Of a stretch of 46,447 bases of DNA, positions 24,382-32,805 are shown one piece after another (the stretch's first letter is position 1; each line of letters begins with the position of its first letter). Origin of the DNA: Halothiobacillus sp. (GTDB lineage Bacteria > Pseudomonadota > Gammaproteobacteria > Halothiobacillales > Halothiobacillaceae); contig JAGXIF010000027.1 in NCBI GenBank assembly GCA_024635755.1, positions 1 through 46,447 of the forward strand, read 5' to 3'. The translations under genes and the position numbers were made by a program. Below the pieces are notes generated by a model that saw only the letters and a list, made by a program, of their open reading frames with translations, was not told the origin of the DNA and did no database searches.

Positions 24382-26274
24382 TTAGTAGGGGTCCTCGGCG
24401 GCGTCACGGGCTTCGAACGCCCGAAGCCGCCCGCGTCCGGCGCGCTTGGCGACGTACATCGCGGCGTCGGCTTGGCGAAGCAGGGTCTCGTCGTCGACCT
24501 CCTCCGTTTGCGGGTAGAACGTGACGCCGGCGCTGGCCGACACGCGGATGTCGCGACCCTCGATGACGTGATCGCGGGCTGCCGCCTGCACCAGCCGATC
24601 AAGCACCGCCTGGGCATCTGCCTCCCGGTCGAGGCCCGGCAGCAGGACGATGAATTCGTCGCCACTGATGCGCGACAGGGTGTCCGAGGCACGCAATTCG
24701 TCCTCAAGGTCCTCGCTCACCTGCTTGAGCAGTTGGTCGCCGATGTCGTGACCGTGGCGGTCATTGACGGCCTTGAAGCCGTCGAGGTCGAGAAAGGCGA
24801 CGGCCAGCTGCTTGCCGCTTCGACGGGCGGCGGCCATGCCCTGGCGCAGCCGGTCAGTCATCAGTAGTCGGTTGGGCAGGCCGGTAAGTGCGTCGTGGAA
24901 GGCGCGGTGCTCGAGTTCCTTCTGGTAGTTCTTCAGGTCGGTGATGTCGGACGCCAGCGCGATATAGTTGCAGGGGCGACCCTGCGCATCGCGCACCAGG
25001 CTGATGGTGAGCCGTTCGGCGTACAGTTCGCCCGCCTTGTTGCAGTTCCACACCTCGCCCGACCAGTGCCCGGTGCGTTTTAGCCGGGCGCGCATCTCCC
25101 GGTAAAAGTCGCGGCCATGAAGGCCCGACTGGAACAGCTTGGGGGTATGGCCGATTACCTCCTGTCGCGACCAGCCGGTCATCTGGGTGAAGGCCCGGTT
25201 GATGTCGATGATGCGAGCGTCGAGGTCCGTGATCATGATGCCCTCGTTCGCATGCGAGAAGACGCTCGCGGCGAGCCACAGGTCCTGTTCCATCCGCTTG
25301 CGATGGGAGACGTCGTGCAGGGTGCCCCACATTTTCAGTGGTTCACCGTCCGGCGACCATTCGAGGATGCGTCCCTGGGCGAGCGTCCAGACGGTGCCGC
25401 CGTCACGACAGCGCATCCGCGCCTCGATCTCGCAGATGTCCCGCTCGCCGCGTCGGCAGGCGGCCAGCGTGCGAATGATCGATTCGCGGTCGTCGACATG
25501 GACCTGCGTCTGCCAGGTGTCGAGCGAGATCGGCCCGAGCTCGCCCGGCCCGTAGCCGAGGATCTCCGGCCAGCGTGCGTTGCAGGTCATGGCCCCCGAA
25601 TCGATTTGCCATTCCCAGGTGCCGGCGTGCGTTCCCTCGATCACGTTGCCTAGGCGGCTCCGCTCGCGCTCAAGCGTCTCGGCGGCCCGTTCGCGTTCGG
25701 TCACGTCGTGCAGGATGGAAAATACGTGTGCCATTCCCTCGTGATCGCGAAACGGCGTGACGTGCACCTCGACCAGCCGGGTTTCGCCATTGCGCAGGCG
25801 GTGGGTGTGCAGGTGGTGGGCGGGTGAAGGCAGATCCACCTGGATGTTGCGCCACCAGTGAGGACACGGCGACGTCCATAGCTCGCTCAGCGGCCGGCCG
25901 ACGAGGCTCTGCCGTGACCAGCCATAGAAATCGGCCGCCGCCTGGTTCGCGTTGACGATACGACCGGTGACCGCATTGGTCAGCATCAGCATCGAGGTGT
26001 TTTCCTCGAAGCAGTGTTGCAGCCGTTCCATTTCCGGTTGGCACGAGGGCCGAACCCGCCGCCGGCCGATCCACCATCCGGTGCCCGTGGCCAGCAGCAG
26101 CGAGACCAGCCAGACGACCGTCCCGGCGGACGGCAACCAGTTGGCGGTGCCGCCGGGAAGCGCGCCGGCGGGCTGGTTGGCAAGGGCGTGTTCCGTGAGG
26201 ACGATCGCGGGCAGGGTGGCGAGCAGCAGCGCGACACCTCGCCCGGCAAGGCGGTGTGGCGACGGGGTCGGCAT
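24382..26274 (-). CDS. Membrane-anchored PAS-PAS-PAS-GGDEF protein (putative diguanylate cyclase)
   Basis: About 630 residues from the ATG at 26274 (GGAGA 8 bases upstream); a further upstream ATG at 26304 overlaps a terminator and has no ribosome-binding site. Two hydrophobic segments (GVALLLATLPAIVLTE and TVVWLVSLLLATGTGWWIG) flank a short periplasmic loop. Three PAS-type domains follow (from NTSMLMLTNAVTGRIVN, IEGTHAGTWEWQIDS, and HANEGIMITDLDARIIDINR), then a GGDEF domain. Its active site reads SGDEF (about 537-541), a common functional variant, and RASD 5 residues before it is an inhibitory I-site. No EAL domain. It should make cyclic di-GMP in response to a signal read by the PAS domains. 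Confidence 0.88.
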   Translation of the reverse strand: MPTPSPHRLAGRGVALLLATLPAIVLTEHALANQPAGALPGGTANWLPSAGTVVWLVSLLLATGTGWWIGRRRVRPSCQPEMERLQHCFEENTSMLMLTNAVTGRIVNANQAAADFYGWSRQSLVGRPLSELWTSPCPHWWRNIQVDLPSPAHHLHTHRLRNGETRLVEVHVTPFRDHEGMAHVFSILHDVTERERAAETLERERSRLGNVIEGTHAGTWEWQIDSGAMTCNARWPEILGYGPGELGPISLDTWQTQVHVDDRESIIRTLAACRRGERDICEIEARMRCRDGGTVWTLAQGRILEWSPDGEPLKMWGTLHDVSHRKRMEQDLWLAASVFSHANEGIMITDLDARIIDINRAFTQMTGWSRQEVIGHTPKLFQSGLHGRDFYREMRARLKRTGHWSGEVWNCNKAGELYAERLTISLVRDAQGRPCNYIALASDITDLKNYQKELEHRAFHDALTGLPNRLLMTDRLRQGMAAARRSGKQLAVAFLDLDGFKAVNDRHGHDIGDQLLKQVSEDLEDELRASDTLSRISGDEFIVLLPGLDREADAQAVLDRLVQAAARDHVIEGRDIRVSASAGVTFYPQTEEVDDETLLRQADAAMYVAKRAGRGRLRAFEARDAAEDPY

Positions 26275-26304
26275 GAGTGTGTCTCCGTTGTCGGGGGTGT
26301 TCAT

Positions 26305-26332
26305 CAAAAAAAGCCCGCCCCGAAGGGCGGGC
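26305..26332 (-). terminator. Rho-independent terminator after the porin gene
   Basis: On the minus strand GCCCGCCC, a TTCG loop and GGGCGGGC are followed by TTTTTTT. It separates the porin operon from the GGDEF gene on the same strand. Confidence 0.95.
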
Positions 26333-26375
26333 AAGCTCTGGCAATGGAAACGATGAAAAATCGACGGGATGCCGA

Positions 26376-27662
26376 TCAGAAGACCGCGGTCAGCTGCAGG
26401 GCAACCCGGTCGTCGACACCCTCGAGGTGGGAGTTCGGACCGGCCGCATCCGAGCTGAAGTCGCGGACGGCGTAGTTCAGCGTGGCGCGGGTCTTCTTGT
26501 TGAAGTGGTACTGCACGCCGGCCGTCCAAGTGTCGAACGTCGCCTTGCTCGGCTGGTCGACGTTGCGCTCGTAGGTGTCATAGCGCAGCTGCAGCTCGAA
26601 CGGGGTGTTCGGGATGAAGTAGGCGCCCTCGATGTAGCCGCCCTCGGCCTTGTAATCGTTGAACATCTTCTGAGGCATGTGCTGACCCTGGAAGATCATG
26701 CCCTTGCCCTTCATGTACTCCGCACTGACGCGGAACGGACGCTTCAGGTAGAAGGCGCCGATGCCGTAGCGGGTGCGGTCCTGTTCTTGGGTCTTGTCGT
26801 AGGCGTTGGTGCGCTGCCCGTCCTGGTACCAGCCGAACAGCTTCATGGTCGAGCGCCACGGGCCGCCGGCCTTGCCGTCGAACAGGTAGGCCGAGGACCA
26901 GTACAGATAGACGTCCTTGTTGCTGTCGTCGTCGAGCATCTGCACGCCGTTGCCGTTGCCCAGCATGGCGGCATAGCTGTGCTCCCACTTGCCCACGTCG
27001 AAGGAATCGAAGACCTCGATACCGGTATCGCGGTAGGCGCCGGCGGACTTCGAGAAGCCGTTCATGTCCGCCCCGGGGGTGGTCTGCGGCCCGATGTTGC
27101 TGTCGCCGTCATCCGGGAAGCGCTCCAGCAGCAGCTGGTTGGTGACACTGGTGTAGTTGATGTAGGGCAGGGCGATGATGCCCTGGAGAGCTTCCTCGGA
27201 ACCCGGGGTCTTGAACAGGCCGGCACGGATACGCGCACCCGGGATGTAGTTGAGTGTGACACTCGCATCGGTGAGCGCGGGGTGGTAGTCGCCGTAGCGG
27301 CCGCCGTTGGTGATGGCGTTGTTGCCGAACTCGGCCAGCAGGAAGTAGTTGACCTTGCCGTCGAGCGGGAAGCCGGTGCCTCGCACGCCGATCCGGGCGC
27401 GCTTGATGTTGAAGGCCGACTGGTCGTCCAGGCCCGGGCCGATCAGCTTGGGCGGAATGTAGGTGTCGCCTGCGTGCGCGTCGCTGAAGTCCTGCTGGTA
27501 CTCGGGCTGGATGAAGCCCCAAACTTTGGCGCGCGGCGCGTTGTCGGCCTTCTCCGTGCCCTGGAGCATCAGCCAGTTGGCCGCCTGGGCCGAGCTGGCG
27601 GCCCCGAGACCGAGGCAGACGCCGAGAGCAGTCGCGCTGAGTCGCTTATGCATGGTCTTCAT
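26376..27662 (-). CDS. Outer-membrane porin of the phosphate-selective (OprO/OprP) type
   Basis: A 428-residue outer-membrane beta-barrel. A signal peptide (MKTMHKRLSATALGVCLGLG, cleaved after SSAQA at about residue 27) precedes alternating strands ending in an aromatic C-terminal residue (VALQLTAVF), the usual barrel-assembly signal. Segments such as FIQPEYQQDFSDAHAGDTY, AFNIKRARIGVRGTG and FPLDGKVNYFLLAEFG resemble the phosphate-selective porin O/P family, although that family also includes members not selective for phosphate. GGAG lies 9 bases before the ATG. It is 117 bases downstream of the DsrE gene on the same strand and is closed by a strong terminator, so it is likely the second gene of the ECF-controlled unit. 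Confidence 0.85.
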   Translation of the reverse strand: MKTMHKRLSATALGVCLGLGAASSAQAANWLMLQGTEKADNAPRAKVWGFIQPEYQQDFSDAHAGDTYIPPKLIGPGLDDQSAFNIKRARIGVRGTGFPLDGKVNYFLLAEFGNNAITNGGRYGDYHPALTDASVTLNYIPGARIRAGLFKTPGSEEALQGIIALPYINYTSVTNQLLLERFPDDGDSNIGPQTTPGADMNGFSKSAGAYRDTGIEVFDSFDVGKWEHSYAAMLGNGNGVQMLDDDSNKDVYLYWSSAYLFDGKAGGPWRSTMKLFGWYQDGQRTNAYDKTQEQDRTRYGIGAFYLKRPFRVSAEYMKGKGMIFQGQHMPQKMFNDYKAEGGYIEGAYFIPNTPFELQLRYDTYERNVDQPSKATFDTWTAGVQYHFNKKTRATLNYAVRDFSSDAAGPNSHLEGVDDRVALQLTAVF

Positions 27663-27779
27663 TACTCTTATCTCCTTATTTACGGCTGGCCCCGGTCGGC
27701 GCGGTTGACCGGCGGCTGGGCCGTGGTGATTCGTGTCGGTGGTTTGCCGTGTTGTCGTTATTGATACTCGGGGTGTCGC

Positions 27780-28277
27780 TTACGGCTTGGCGACGAAGTA
27801 GCCGGCCTGGTTGAGCTGGATAAGGCGAACGATGCCGGCCGGCACGATGCGCGCGTTGGGGTTGAGTGCCGGCTCGTGGCCGAGCTTCTTGCCCATGTTG
27901 GTGATGGTGTTCTTGCAGGCACTGAAGCGGACGCCCTGGTCAGCGAGGACCGCGATGCGGCCGGCTTGCGCGTTGTCCTTGAACAGCAGGCGAAGACCGG
28001 GGCCGAAGGCGACGACCTCGATGTCGACCCGGTCGGGGCCGTAGAACTTGAGCAGGTTGTGGGCGACGTTGAGCACCAGCGTCTGCTTGAACGGGTTGGG
28101 GTCGCTGATCTGCAGGACGACCCGGGCATCGGCGAACGGTTTCTGCTTGACCACCTGGTCGACGGGGGTGGCAGGCTCGTTCGCTTGGGCGACGCCACCG
28201 ATGAGCAGGGCAGCCAGGATCACGGGGGCGAGCAGCGCGCGGCGCAGCATCTTCCCGGGGGCAGGGGCATGTTTCAT
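27780..28277 (-). CDS. Periplasmic DsrE-family protein
   Basis: A 165-residue protein with a signal peptide (LLAPVILAALLIGGVAQA, cleaved near residue 32) followed by a single DsrE/YchN-type domain (ARVVLQISDPNPFKQTLVLN, then RVDIEVVAFGPGLRLLF). The single cysteine in GVRFSACKNTI lies where DsrE-type sulfur-relay proteins carry their reactive cysteine, so persulfide or thiol chemistry in the periplasm is plausible but unproven. GAGGAGAG lies about 8 bases before the ATG. It opens the unit that also contains the porin, and is divergent from the ECF sigma gene, whose anti-sigma factor carries a related domain. Confidence 0.85.
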   Translation of the reverse strand: MKHAPAPGKMLRRALLAPVILAALLIGGVAQANEPATPVDQVVKQKPFADARVVLQISDPNPFKQTLVLNVAHNLLKFYGPDRVDIEVVAFGPGLRLLFKDNAQAGRIAVLADQGVRFSACKNTITNMGKKLGHEPALNPNARIVPAGIVRLIQLNQAGYFVAKP

Positions 28278-28320
28278 GACGGAATCTCTCCTCGTGTCGT
28301 CATGGATTGAAAGCGAAAGG

Positions 28321-28368
28321 CCCGACCGTCGAGGAGCACAGGGAGATGACTCACCTCGGGCGGTCGGG
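28321..28368 (-). other. Hairpin at the 5' end of the DsrE-porin transcript
   Basis: CCCGACCG (28321-28328) and CGGTCGGG (28361-28368) form an 8-bp stem, extended by GAGG/CCTC inside. With the predicted start of transcription near 28370, the stem would lie at the very 5' end of the mRNA, where such hairpins protect against decay. Confidence 0.55.
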
Positions 28369-28377
28369 TTATGGGGG

Positions 28378-28405
28378 AAGACGCGGGGGTGATCGGATTT
28401 ATTCC
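28378..28405 (-). promoter_or_regulatory. Putative ECF promoter of the DsrE-porin unit
   Basis: On the minus strand GGAATA (28400-28405), a 16-base spacer and CGTCTT (28378-28383) form an ECF-type promoter. The same architecture appears in the opposite orientation at 28453-28480. GGAA at -35 and CGTC at -10 are typical of ECF sigma factors. Confidence 0.65.
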
Positions 28406-28452
28406 GTCTTTCGTGAAACTTTTTGCCCGATCGAATAATCGGTTACGGAAGT

Positions 28453-28480
28453 GGAATAAACTGCCCTCCTGATCCGTCTA
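28453..28480 (+). promoter_or_regulatory. Putative autoregulated ECF promoter of the sigma/anti-sigma unit
   Basis: GGAATA (28453-28458), a 16-base spacer and CGTCTA (28475-28480) lie 68 bases before the sigma gene. Only the last base of the -10 differs from the divergent copy. GGAATAAA is shared by both over eight bases. A sigma factor that reads its own promoter is the common ECF arrangement. Confidence 0.7.
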
Positions 28481-28548
28481 CCCCTTAGGCGAAACCTGAA
28501 ATTCGACGGACCGTCCCGACTGGAAGGGGTAGAGAGAGTGAGGGGAAA

Positions 28549-29121
28549 ATGGAATTGATCAAGTCAGCCTGCCGCGCACTGACCTTCGGCCACCGTCTGG
28601 AACGGGCGCGGCCTCGGCTGTATCGCATCGCGTATGCCTGGACGCGCCACCCGGAACTCGCGGACGACCTGACTCAGGACGTCCTGTACCGGGCGCTGCA
28701 GAAGCGTCACCAATTGCGGGACATGGAGGCGCTCGACGCCTGGCTGGTGCGTATCCTGCACTGTCGCTGGTGCGACGTGCTGCGCAAGCGCTATCCAGAC
28801 GTCGAGCTGGACGAGGTGGTCGACGACCCGGGCAACGCCCCGGATCGGATCCACAGCAGCCGTGAGCTGGTGCAGAGCGTTCGCGATGCGGTGTCCTCGC
28901 TGCCGGTGGGGCAGCGCACCGTGCTGACGCTGGTCGACCTCGAGGGTTTCTCGTACCAGACGGTCGCCGAGCTGCTGGGGCTGCCGATCGGGACCGTCAT
29001 GAGCCGCCTGAGCCGGGCGAGGCGGCAGTTGAAGGATCTGTTGGCCGACCTGGCCGAGACCGAGCTGGGCGCGGCCGATTCTCACGACAAGCCCGGACGA
29101 CAGCTGCGGAGAGTGGTATGA
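28549..29121 (+). CDS. ECF-type RNA polymerase sigma factor
   Basis: A 190-residue group IV sigma factor. Region 2 (about residues 22-90) includes LYRIAYAWTRHPELADDLTQ and DVLYRALQKRHQ; region 4 (about 122-180) has LTLVDLEGFSYQTVAELLGL and GTVMSRLSRARRQL, the helix-turn-helix that reads the -35. There are no C-terminal extra domains. The ATG at 28549 follows GAGGGGAAA. It overlaps the anti-sigma gene by 4 bases (ATGA), so the two are translationally coupled. The divergent DsrE-porin unit carries the same promoter signature and is the obvious target. Confidence 0.93.
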   Translation: MELIKSACRALTFGHRLERARPRLYRIAYAWTRHPELADDLTQDVLYRALQKRHQLRDMEALDAWLVRILHCRWCDVLRKRYPDVELDEVVDDPGNAPDRIHSSRELVQSVRDAVSSLPVGQRTVLTLVDLEGFSYQTVAELLGLPIGTVMSRLSRARRQLKDLLADLAETELGAADSHDKPGRQLRRVV

Positions 29122-29867
29122 GCGCATCTGATGTGCATGACGACAATCGGCCTCGCGTGTCGGAAGAAGAGCTCAACGCCTTCGTCGACAACCAGCTCGA
29201 CGCCGAGGATCGTCGGCGCGTCCGGCGGGCGATTCGGCGCCATCCGGAATTGGCCCAGGAGGTCTGTGACCTCGACCAAATGAAGGACTGGGTCCAACAG
29301 GCCTACGCCGCGCCGCCAATGGCCCCGGACCGTCGGGCGGCGCGGTCTCGGCCGGCCGGCTGGCGGCGCGCCCTGGCGGCCAGCGTGCTCGTCGGGGCGG
29401 GGGCGATGATCGGCTGGTTCGCGAGCTCCGGCCTTCCCGTGCCGCCGAGCGGTGCTGGCAGCATTGCCGAGGCGACCGCGGCCCTGAATGACCAGACGGC
29501 GAAGAAGGCGACGCGGATCATCCTTCACGTCGGTTCCTCCGACCGCCAGACCTTCGATCACGCGCTGGATACCGCGGAGAGTCTCCTGGCCAGCGCCGAC
29601 AATAATCCGGACTTCCATCTCCAGGTGCTGGCGAATTCCGGCGGGGTGGACCTGGTGCGCAGTCGTGTGACGCCCTATGCCGGTCGCATCGAGACGATGC
29701 TGCGGAATCATCCCAACTTGGAGGTCACCGTCTGTGGTCACAGCCTCGCGCGCCTCAAGCGCCGGGGGCAGGACGTCACCGTGCTGCCGAACGTCGAGGT
29801 CGTGGATACGGCGGTGGGCGAAGTGGTGCGCCGGTTGCAGCACGGCTGGTCTTACATCCGGATCTGA
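29118..29867 (+). CDS. Anti-sigma factor with periplasmic DsrE-type domain
   Basis: A 249-residue membrane protein overlapping the sigma gene. The N-terminal cytoplasmic part (about 1-80: VSEEELNAFVDNQLDAEDRR) is an anti-sigma-type helix bundle without an intact HxxxCxxC zinc motif. One membrane helix follows (about 84-104, ALAASVLVGAGAMIGWFAS). The periplasmic part (about 127-249) is a DsrE-like domain: TRIILHVGSSDRQTFDHALD, then LEVTVCGHSLARL, whose single cysteine aligns with that of the DsrE protein encoded divergently. Anti-sigma factors with a sulfur-relay-fold sensor are unusual as far as I know; the domain could detect a thiol or persulfide signal or bind the DsrE partner. That role is inferred. 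Confidence 0.85.
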   Translation: MSASDVHDDNRPRVSEEELNAFVDNQLDAEDRRRVRRAIRRHPELAQEVCDLDQMKDWVQQAYAAPPMAPDRRAARSRPAGWRRALAASVLVGAGAMIGWFASSGLPVPPSGAGSIAEATAALNDQTAKKATRIILHVGSSDRQTFDHALDTAESLLASADNNPDFHLQVLANSGGVDLVRSRVTPYAGRIETMLRNHPNLEVTVCGHSLARLKRRGQDVTVLPNVEVVDTAVGEVVRRLQHGWSYIRI

Positions 29868-29882
29868 CGCCTGCCGACGCTC

Positions 29883-29928
29883 GCAACGAAGAAAGGCCCG
29901 CCGGGGATGGCGGGCCTTTCTTCGTTGC
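29883..29928. terminator. Bidirectional terminator with a perfect 20-bp stem
   Basis: GCAACGAAGAAAGGCCCGCC and its exact complement surround a GGGGAT loop, with AT-rich bases within the stem on each side. It separates the convergent anti-sigma gene and the small membrane protein at 29948. Confidence 0.9.
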
Positions 29929-29947
29929 GGGTTAAGCGGTTGCGTTC

Positions 29948-30406
29948 CTAGCGCTGCTGGCGCTCTTCCTCGCGCACCAGCGGGGCCCAGAAATCGCGCA
30001 GGGCGCCAACGGGCACCGGTTCCTGCGTGTGGAGGAACGGTTCGGCGCTGGTGGCAAGCACCGGGTGGCGCTCGGTCATTTTCTGCATCCAGTGGATGTC
30101 GCGGAAGGAGAGAAAATCGCTGCTGAAGTGCGCGGGCAGGGAGGCCCACTTGGCCACGCTGGCCGCGGGAGCCAGTGCCAGCCAGACGGCCATGCCGAGC
30201 AGCGGCAAGCCCACCCAGGGATGCCCGTACTGGGCGGTGTCGGCCAGCAGCGACCACTGCATCATGAAGAGGGCACCGGTCAAGGCAATCACGCTGGCGT
30301 ACACCCAGCGATAGTGCAGGGTGATCTCGTAGACGTCGACCAGCCGGGCGATCAGCTCGGGCTGGTAATCGAATTCATCGCGCAGGTCGAGGGACTGCTG
30401 GGTCAT
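29948..30406 (-). CDS. Small membrane protein of unknown function
   Basis: A 152-residue protein. The ATG at 30406 is 6 bases after AGGAG and is preferred over a GTG one codon earlier. Two membrane helices (about 38-58, VYASVIALTGALFMMQW; and 66-86, WVGLPLLGMAVWLALAP) are flanked by a soluble N-terminus (TQQSLDLRDEFDYQPELIAR) and a C-terminal tail of about 60 residues. No catalytic motif. Nothing in the sequence points to a pathway. It is followed by a long terminator shared with the anti-sigma gene. Confidence 0.7.
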   Translation of the reverse strand: MTQQSLDLRDEFDYQPELIARLVDVYEITLHYRWVYASVIALTGALFMMQWSLLADTAQYGHPWVGLPLLGMAVWLALAPAASVAKWASLPAHFSSDFLSFRDIHWMQKMTERHPVLATSAEPFLHTQEPVPVGALRDFWAPLVREEERQQR

Positions 30407-30508
30407 CACGGGCTCCTGGGTTTATCCCGGCCACATATGACAGGCAGAAACAGTGGCGGTTCCTATCCGTTGCCCTTGTCTAGAAGATGGTGGAACGAGG
30501 CGTCGGCG

Positions 30509-31012
30509 TCAGGCCGACACGCGATCGAATGTCAGGAACTGGTAGGCGTAGGGGTTCTTCTCGTCGGCCTCGTGGCGGGTCACCTCGGCCAAGTCCCACT
30601 CGTCGGGCACATACGCCGGAAAATGCGCGTCGCCGGCCACCTCGAGCTCCACCAGCGTCAGGTACATGCGGTCGGCACGTGGTAGATACTGGTAATAGAT
30701 GTCCGCGCCACCCATCACCATGGCCTCGTCGCTCTCGTCCAGATGCGCCTCCGCCTCGCGCAGGGCGGAATTGAGCGTATGCACGATGATCACCCCCTGG
30801 GCCGAAAACTGCTCGTCGCGAGTGACCACGATATTGGTGCGTCCCGGCAGTGGCCTGCCGATCGACTCGTAGGTCTTGCGCCCCATGATCAGGGGCTTGC
30901 CCATGGTCAATTGCTTGAAGTGCTGGAGGTCGGCCGGCAAACGCCAGGGGAGCTGGTTGTTGCGGCCAATGACCTGGTTGCGGGCCATCGCGGCGATGAT
31001 GCTGACGCGCAT
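30509..31012 (-). CDS. folA: Dihydrofolate reductase
   Basis: A 167-residue enzyme that reduces dihydrofolate with NADPH. Family signatures are visible: SIIAAMARNQVIGRNNQLPW at the N-terminus, catalytic Asp28 in LPWRLPADL, the NADPH loop MGRKTYESIGRPLPGRTNIV, and the second nucleotide motif VMGGADIYYQYLP. AGGAA lies 6 bases before the ATG. It sits 81 bases after thyA on the same strand, a common pairing because thymidylate synthase produces its substrate. Confidence 0.97.
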   Translation of the reverse strand: MRVSIIAAMARNQVIGRNNQLPWRLPADLQHFKQLTMGKPLIMGRKTYESIGRPLPGRTNIVVTRDEQFSAQGVIIVHTLNSALREAEAHLDESDEAMVMGGADIYYQYLPRADRMYLTLVELEVAGDAHFPAYVPDEWDLAEVTRHEADEKNPYAYQFLTFDRVSA

Positions 31013-31093
31013 GATAATTCCTGCCTAGCGGCACGGTTGATGGGTGGGGTCAACCAGTCAGTCTAGAGGAAACCATCGGCCGAATCACGTCGC

Positions 31094-31888
31094 TCAGACG
31101 GCCACCTTGGCCTTGATGTGCGGGTGGGGGGCGTAGTCGACCAGCTCGAAATCCTCGAAGACGAACTCGTCGATGCTGCGCCGTTCGGGGTTGATCCGCA
31201 TGCGGGGCAGCGCACGCGTCTCGCGGCCGAGCTGTGCGCGGGCCTGGTCGAAATGATTGTGATAGAGGTGCGCATCGCCCAGGGTGTGGACAAAATCGCC
31301 GGGCTCGAGATCGCAGACCTGCGCGATCATCATGGTCAGCAGTGCGTAGCTGGCTATGTTGAAGGGCACACCCAGGAAGATGTCGGCGCTGCGCTGATAG
31401 AGCTGGCAGGAGAGCTTGCCGTTGGCGACATAGAACTGGAACAGCAGGTGGCAGGGCGGCAGGGCCATTTCCGGCACGTCGGCCGGATTCCAGGCGGTGA
31501 CGATCAGCCGACGGGATTCCGGGTTGGCCCGGATCTGCTCGATCACCTGGCCGAGCTGGTCGATGGTGCCGCCCTCGCGGTCCGGCCAGGACCGCCACTG
31601 GGCACCGTAGACCGGCCCGAGATCGCCATTTTCGTCCGCCCACTCGTTCCAGATGCGCACCCCGTTTTCCTGCAGGTAACGCACGTTGGTGTCGCCGCTG
31701 ATGAACCACAACAGCTCGTGGATGATCGAGCGCAGATGCAATTTCTTGGTGGTCACGGCGGGAAAGCCCGCACCCAGGTCGAAACGCATCTGGTGGCCGA
31801 AGACGCTGCGGGTGCCCGTGCCGGTGCGGTCGTCGCGGTCCACGCCGTGCTCGAGCACGTGGTTCATCAGATCGAGATAGGCCTTCAT
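31094..31888 (-). CDS. thyA: Thymidylate synthase
   Basis: A 264-residue enzyme, the usual E. coli-like length, that methylates dUMP using methylenetetrahydrofolate. Residues 20-26 (DRTGTGT), the folate/dUMP region [20 protein letters not shown], the catalytic Cys146 in [13 protein letters not shown], and [19 protein letters not shown] are all present. It begins inside the lgt stop region with a 4-base overlap (ATGA), so the pair is translationally coupled. The C-terminus [10 protein letters not shown] is complete. Confidence 0.97.
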   Translation of the reverse strand: MKAYLDLMNHVLEHGVDRDDRTGTGTRSVFGHQMRFDLGAGFPAVTTKKLHLRSIIHELLWFISGDTNVRYLQENGVRIWNEWADENGDLGPVYGAQWRSWPDREGGTIDQLGQVIEQIRANPESRRLIVTAWNPADVPEMALPPCHLLFQFYVANGKLSCQLYQRSADIFLGVPFNIASYALLTMMIAQVCDLEPGDFVHTLGDAHLYHNHFDQARAQLGRETRALPRMRINPERRSIDEFVFEDFELVDYAPHPHIKAKVAV

Positions 31889-32706
31889 CCGGACTTGCTC
31901 TCTGCTTGGAGGTGAGCGGGGCGGTCCATGATACCGCGGCGATAGGCCCAGATCAGCAGAGCAATCCCGGCGATAATCATGGGCGCGGACAGCAGGTGGC
32001 CCATGGTCACCCAGTCGCCGGCGAGATAGCCGATGTGGGCATCCGGCTCGCGGACGAATTCCACCGCGAAGCGGAACGTGCCGTAGCCGGCCAGAAACAG
32101 CCCCGAGACCGCCATGCGCGGCCGGGGTTTCATCGAGAAGACCCACAGCAGGGCGAACAGCACCAGCCCCTCGAGGAACGCCTCGTAAAGCATCGAGGGG
32201 TGGCGCGGCAGCGGCCCGGCGCCGGGGAAAACCATGCCCCAGGGCAGCTCGGTCGGCCGCCCCCACAGCTCGGCATTGATGAAGTTGCCGATGCGCCCGA
32301 AGAACAGGCCGATCGGCACCAATGGGGCAATGAAGTCGGTGATGGTGAAGAAGGCCAGCCCCTGGCGGCGGACATAGATCGCCATGGTGACCAGCACGCC
32401 CAGCAGCCCGCCGTGGAAGCTCATGCCGCCATCCCAGATGGCGAAGATCGACAGGGGCGCATCGAGCAGCATGCCCGGCTGGTAGAACAGCACGTAGCCG
32501 ATCCTCCCGCCCAGGATCACGCCCAGCGCCGCGTAGAAGAGCAGATCGTCGACCTGCAGGGCGGTGATCGGCCAGTCCGGGCGGCGGGCGCGCAGGCGCG
32601 CGAGGGTCCAGGCGCCGGCGAAGCCGAACAGGTACATCAGCCCGTACCAGTGAATGGCGAGGGGGCCGATCTGCAAGGCGACCGGGTCGATGAGGGGGTA
32701 ATCCAT
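31885..32706 (-). CDS. lgt: Phosphatidylglycerol-prolipoprotein diacylglyceryl transferase
   Basis: A 273-residue integral inner-membrane enzyme that transfers diacylglycerol to the lipobox cysteine of prolipoproteins. It has about seven membrane helices. The family motifs are HGG at about 98-100 (MSFHGGLLG), [18 protein letters not shown], and the conserved arginine/glutamate region [12 protein letters not shown]. The ATG at 32706 opens a divergent pair with the YyaL-type gene. It is the first gene of the lgt-thyA-folA unit. Confidence 0.96.
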   Translation of the reverse strand: MDYPLIDPVALQIGPLAIHWYGLMYLFGFAGAWTLARLRARRPDWPITALQVDDLLFYAALGVILGGRIGYVLFYQPGMLLDAPLSIFAIWDGGMSFHGGLLGVLVTMAIYVRRQGLAFFTITDFIAPLVPIGLFFGRIGNFINAELWGRPTELPWGMVFPGAGPLPRHPSMLYEAFLEGLVLFALLWVFSMKPRPRMAVSGLFLAGYGTFRFAVEFVREPDAHIGYLAGDWVTMGHLLSAPMIIAGIALLIWAYRRGIMDRPAHLQAESKSG

Positions 32707-32805
32707 GGACGGCTCCGGAAGGGCTGCGGTTGTGAAACTGTCGCGAGTCTACCAGTATCCTTGAGTCGTCCCGCGACACTTACACCGGCTCGACTGGAGC
32801 GCCCC

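Noticed and set aside
31906..32805. Upstream extension of the YyaL-type gene to 31906
   Set aside because: It runs antisense through lgt; the conserved family N-terminus starts at 32806.
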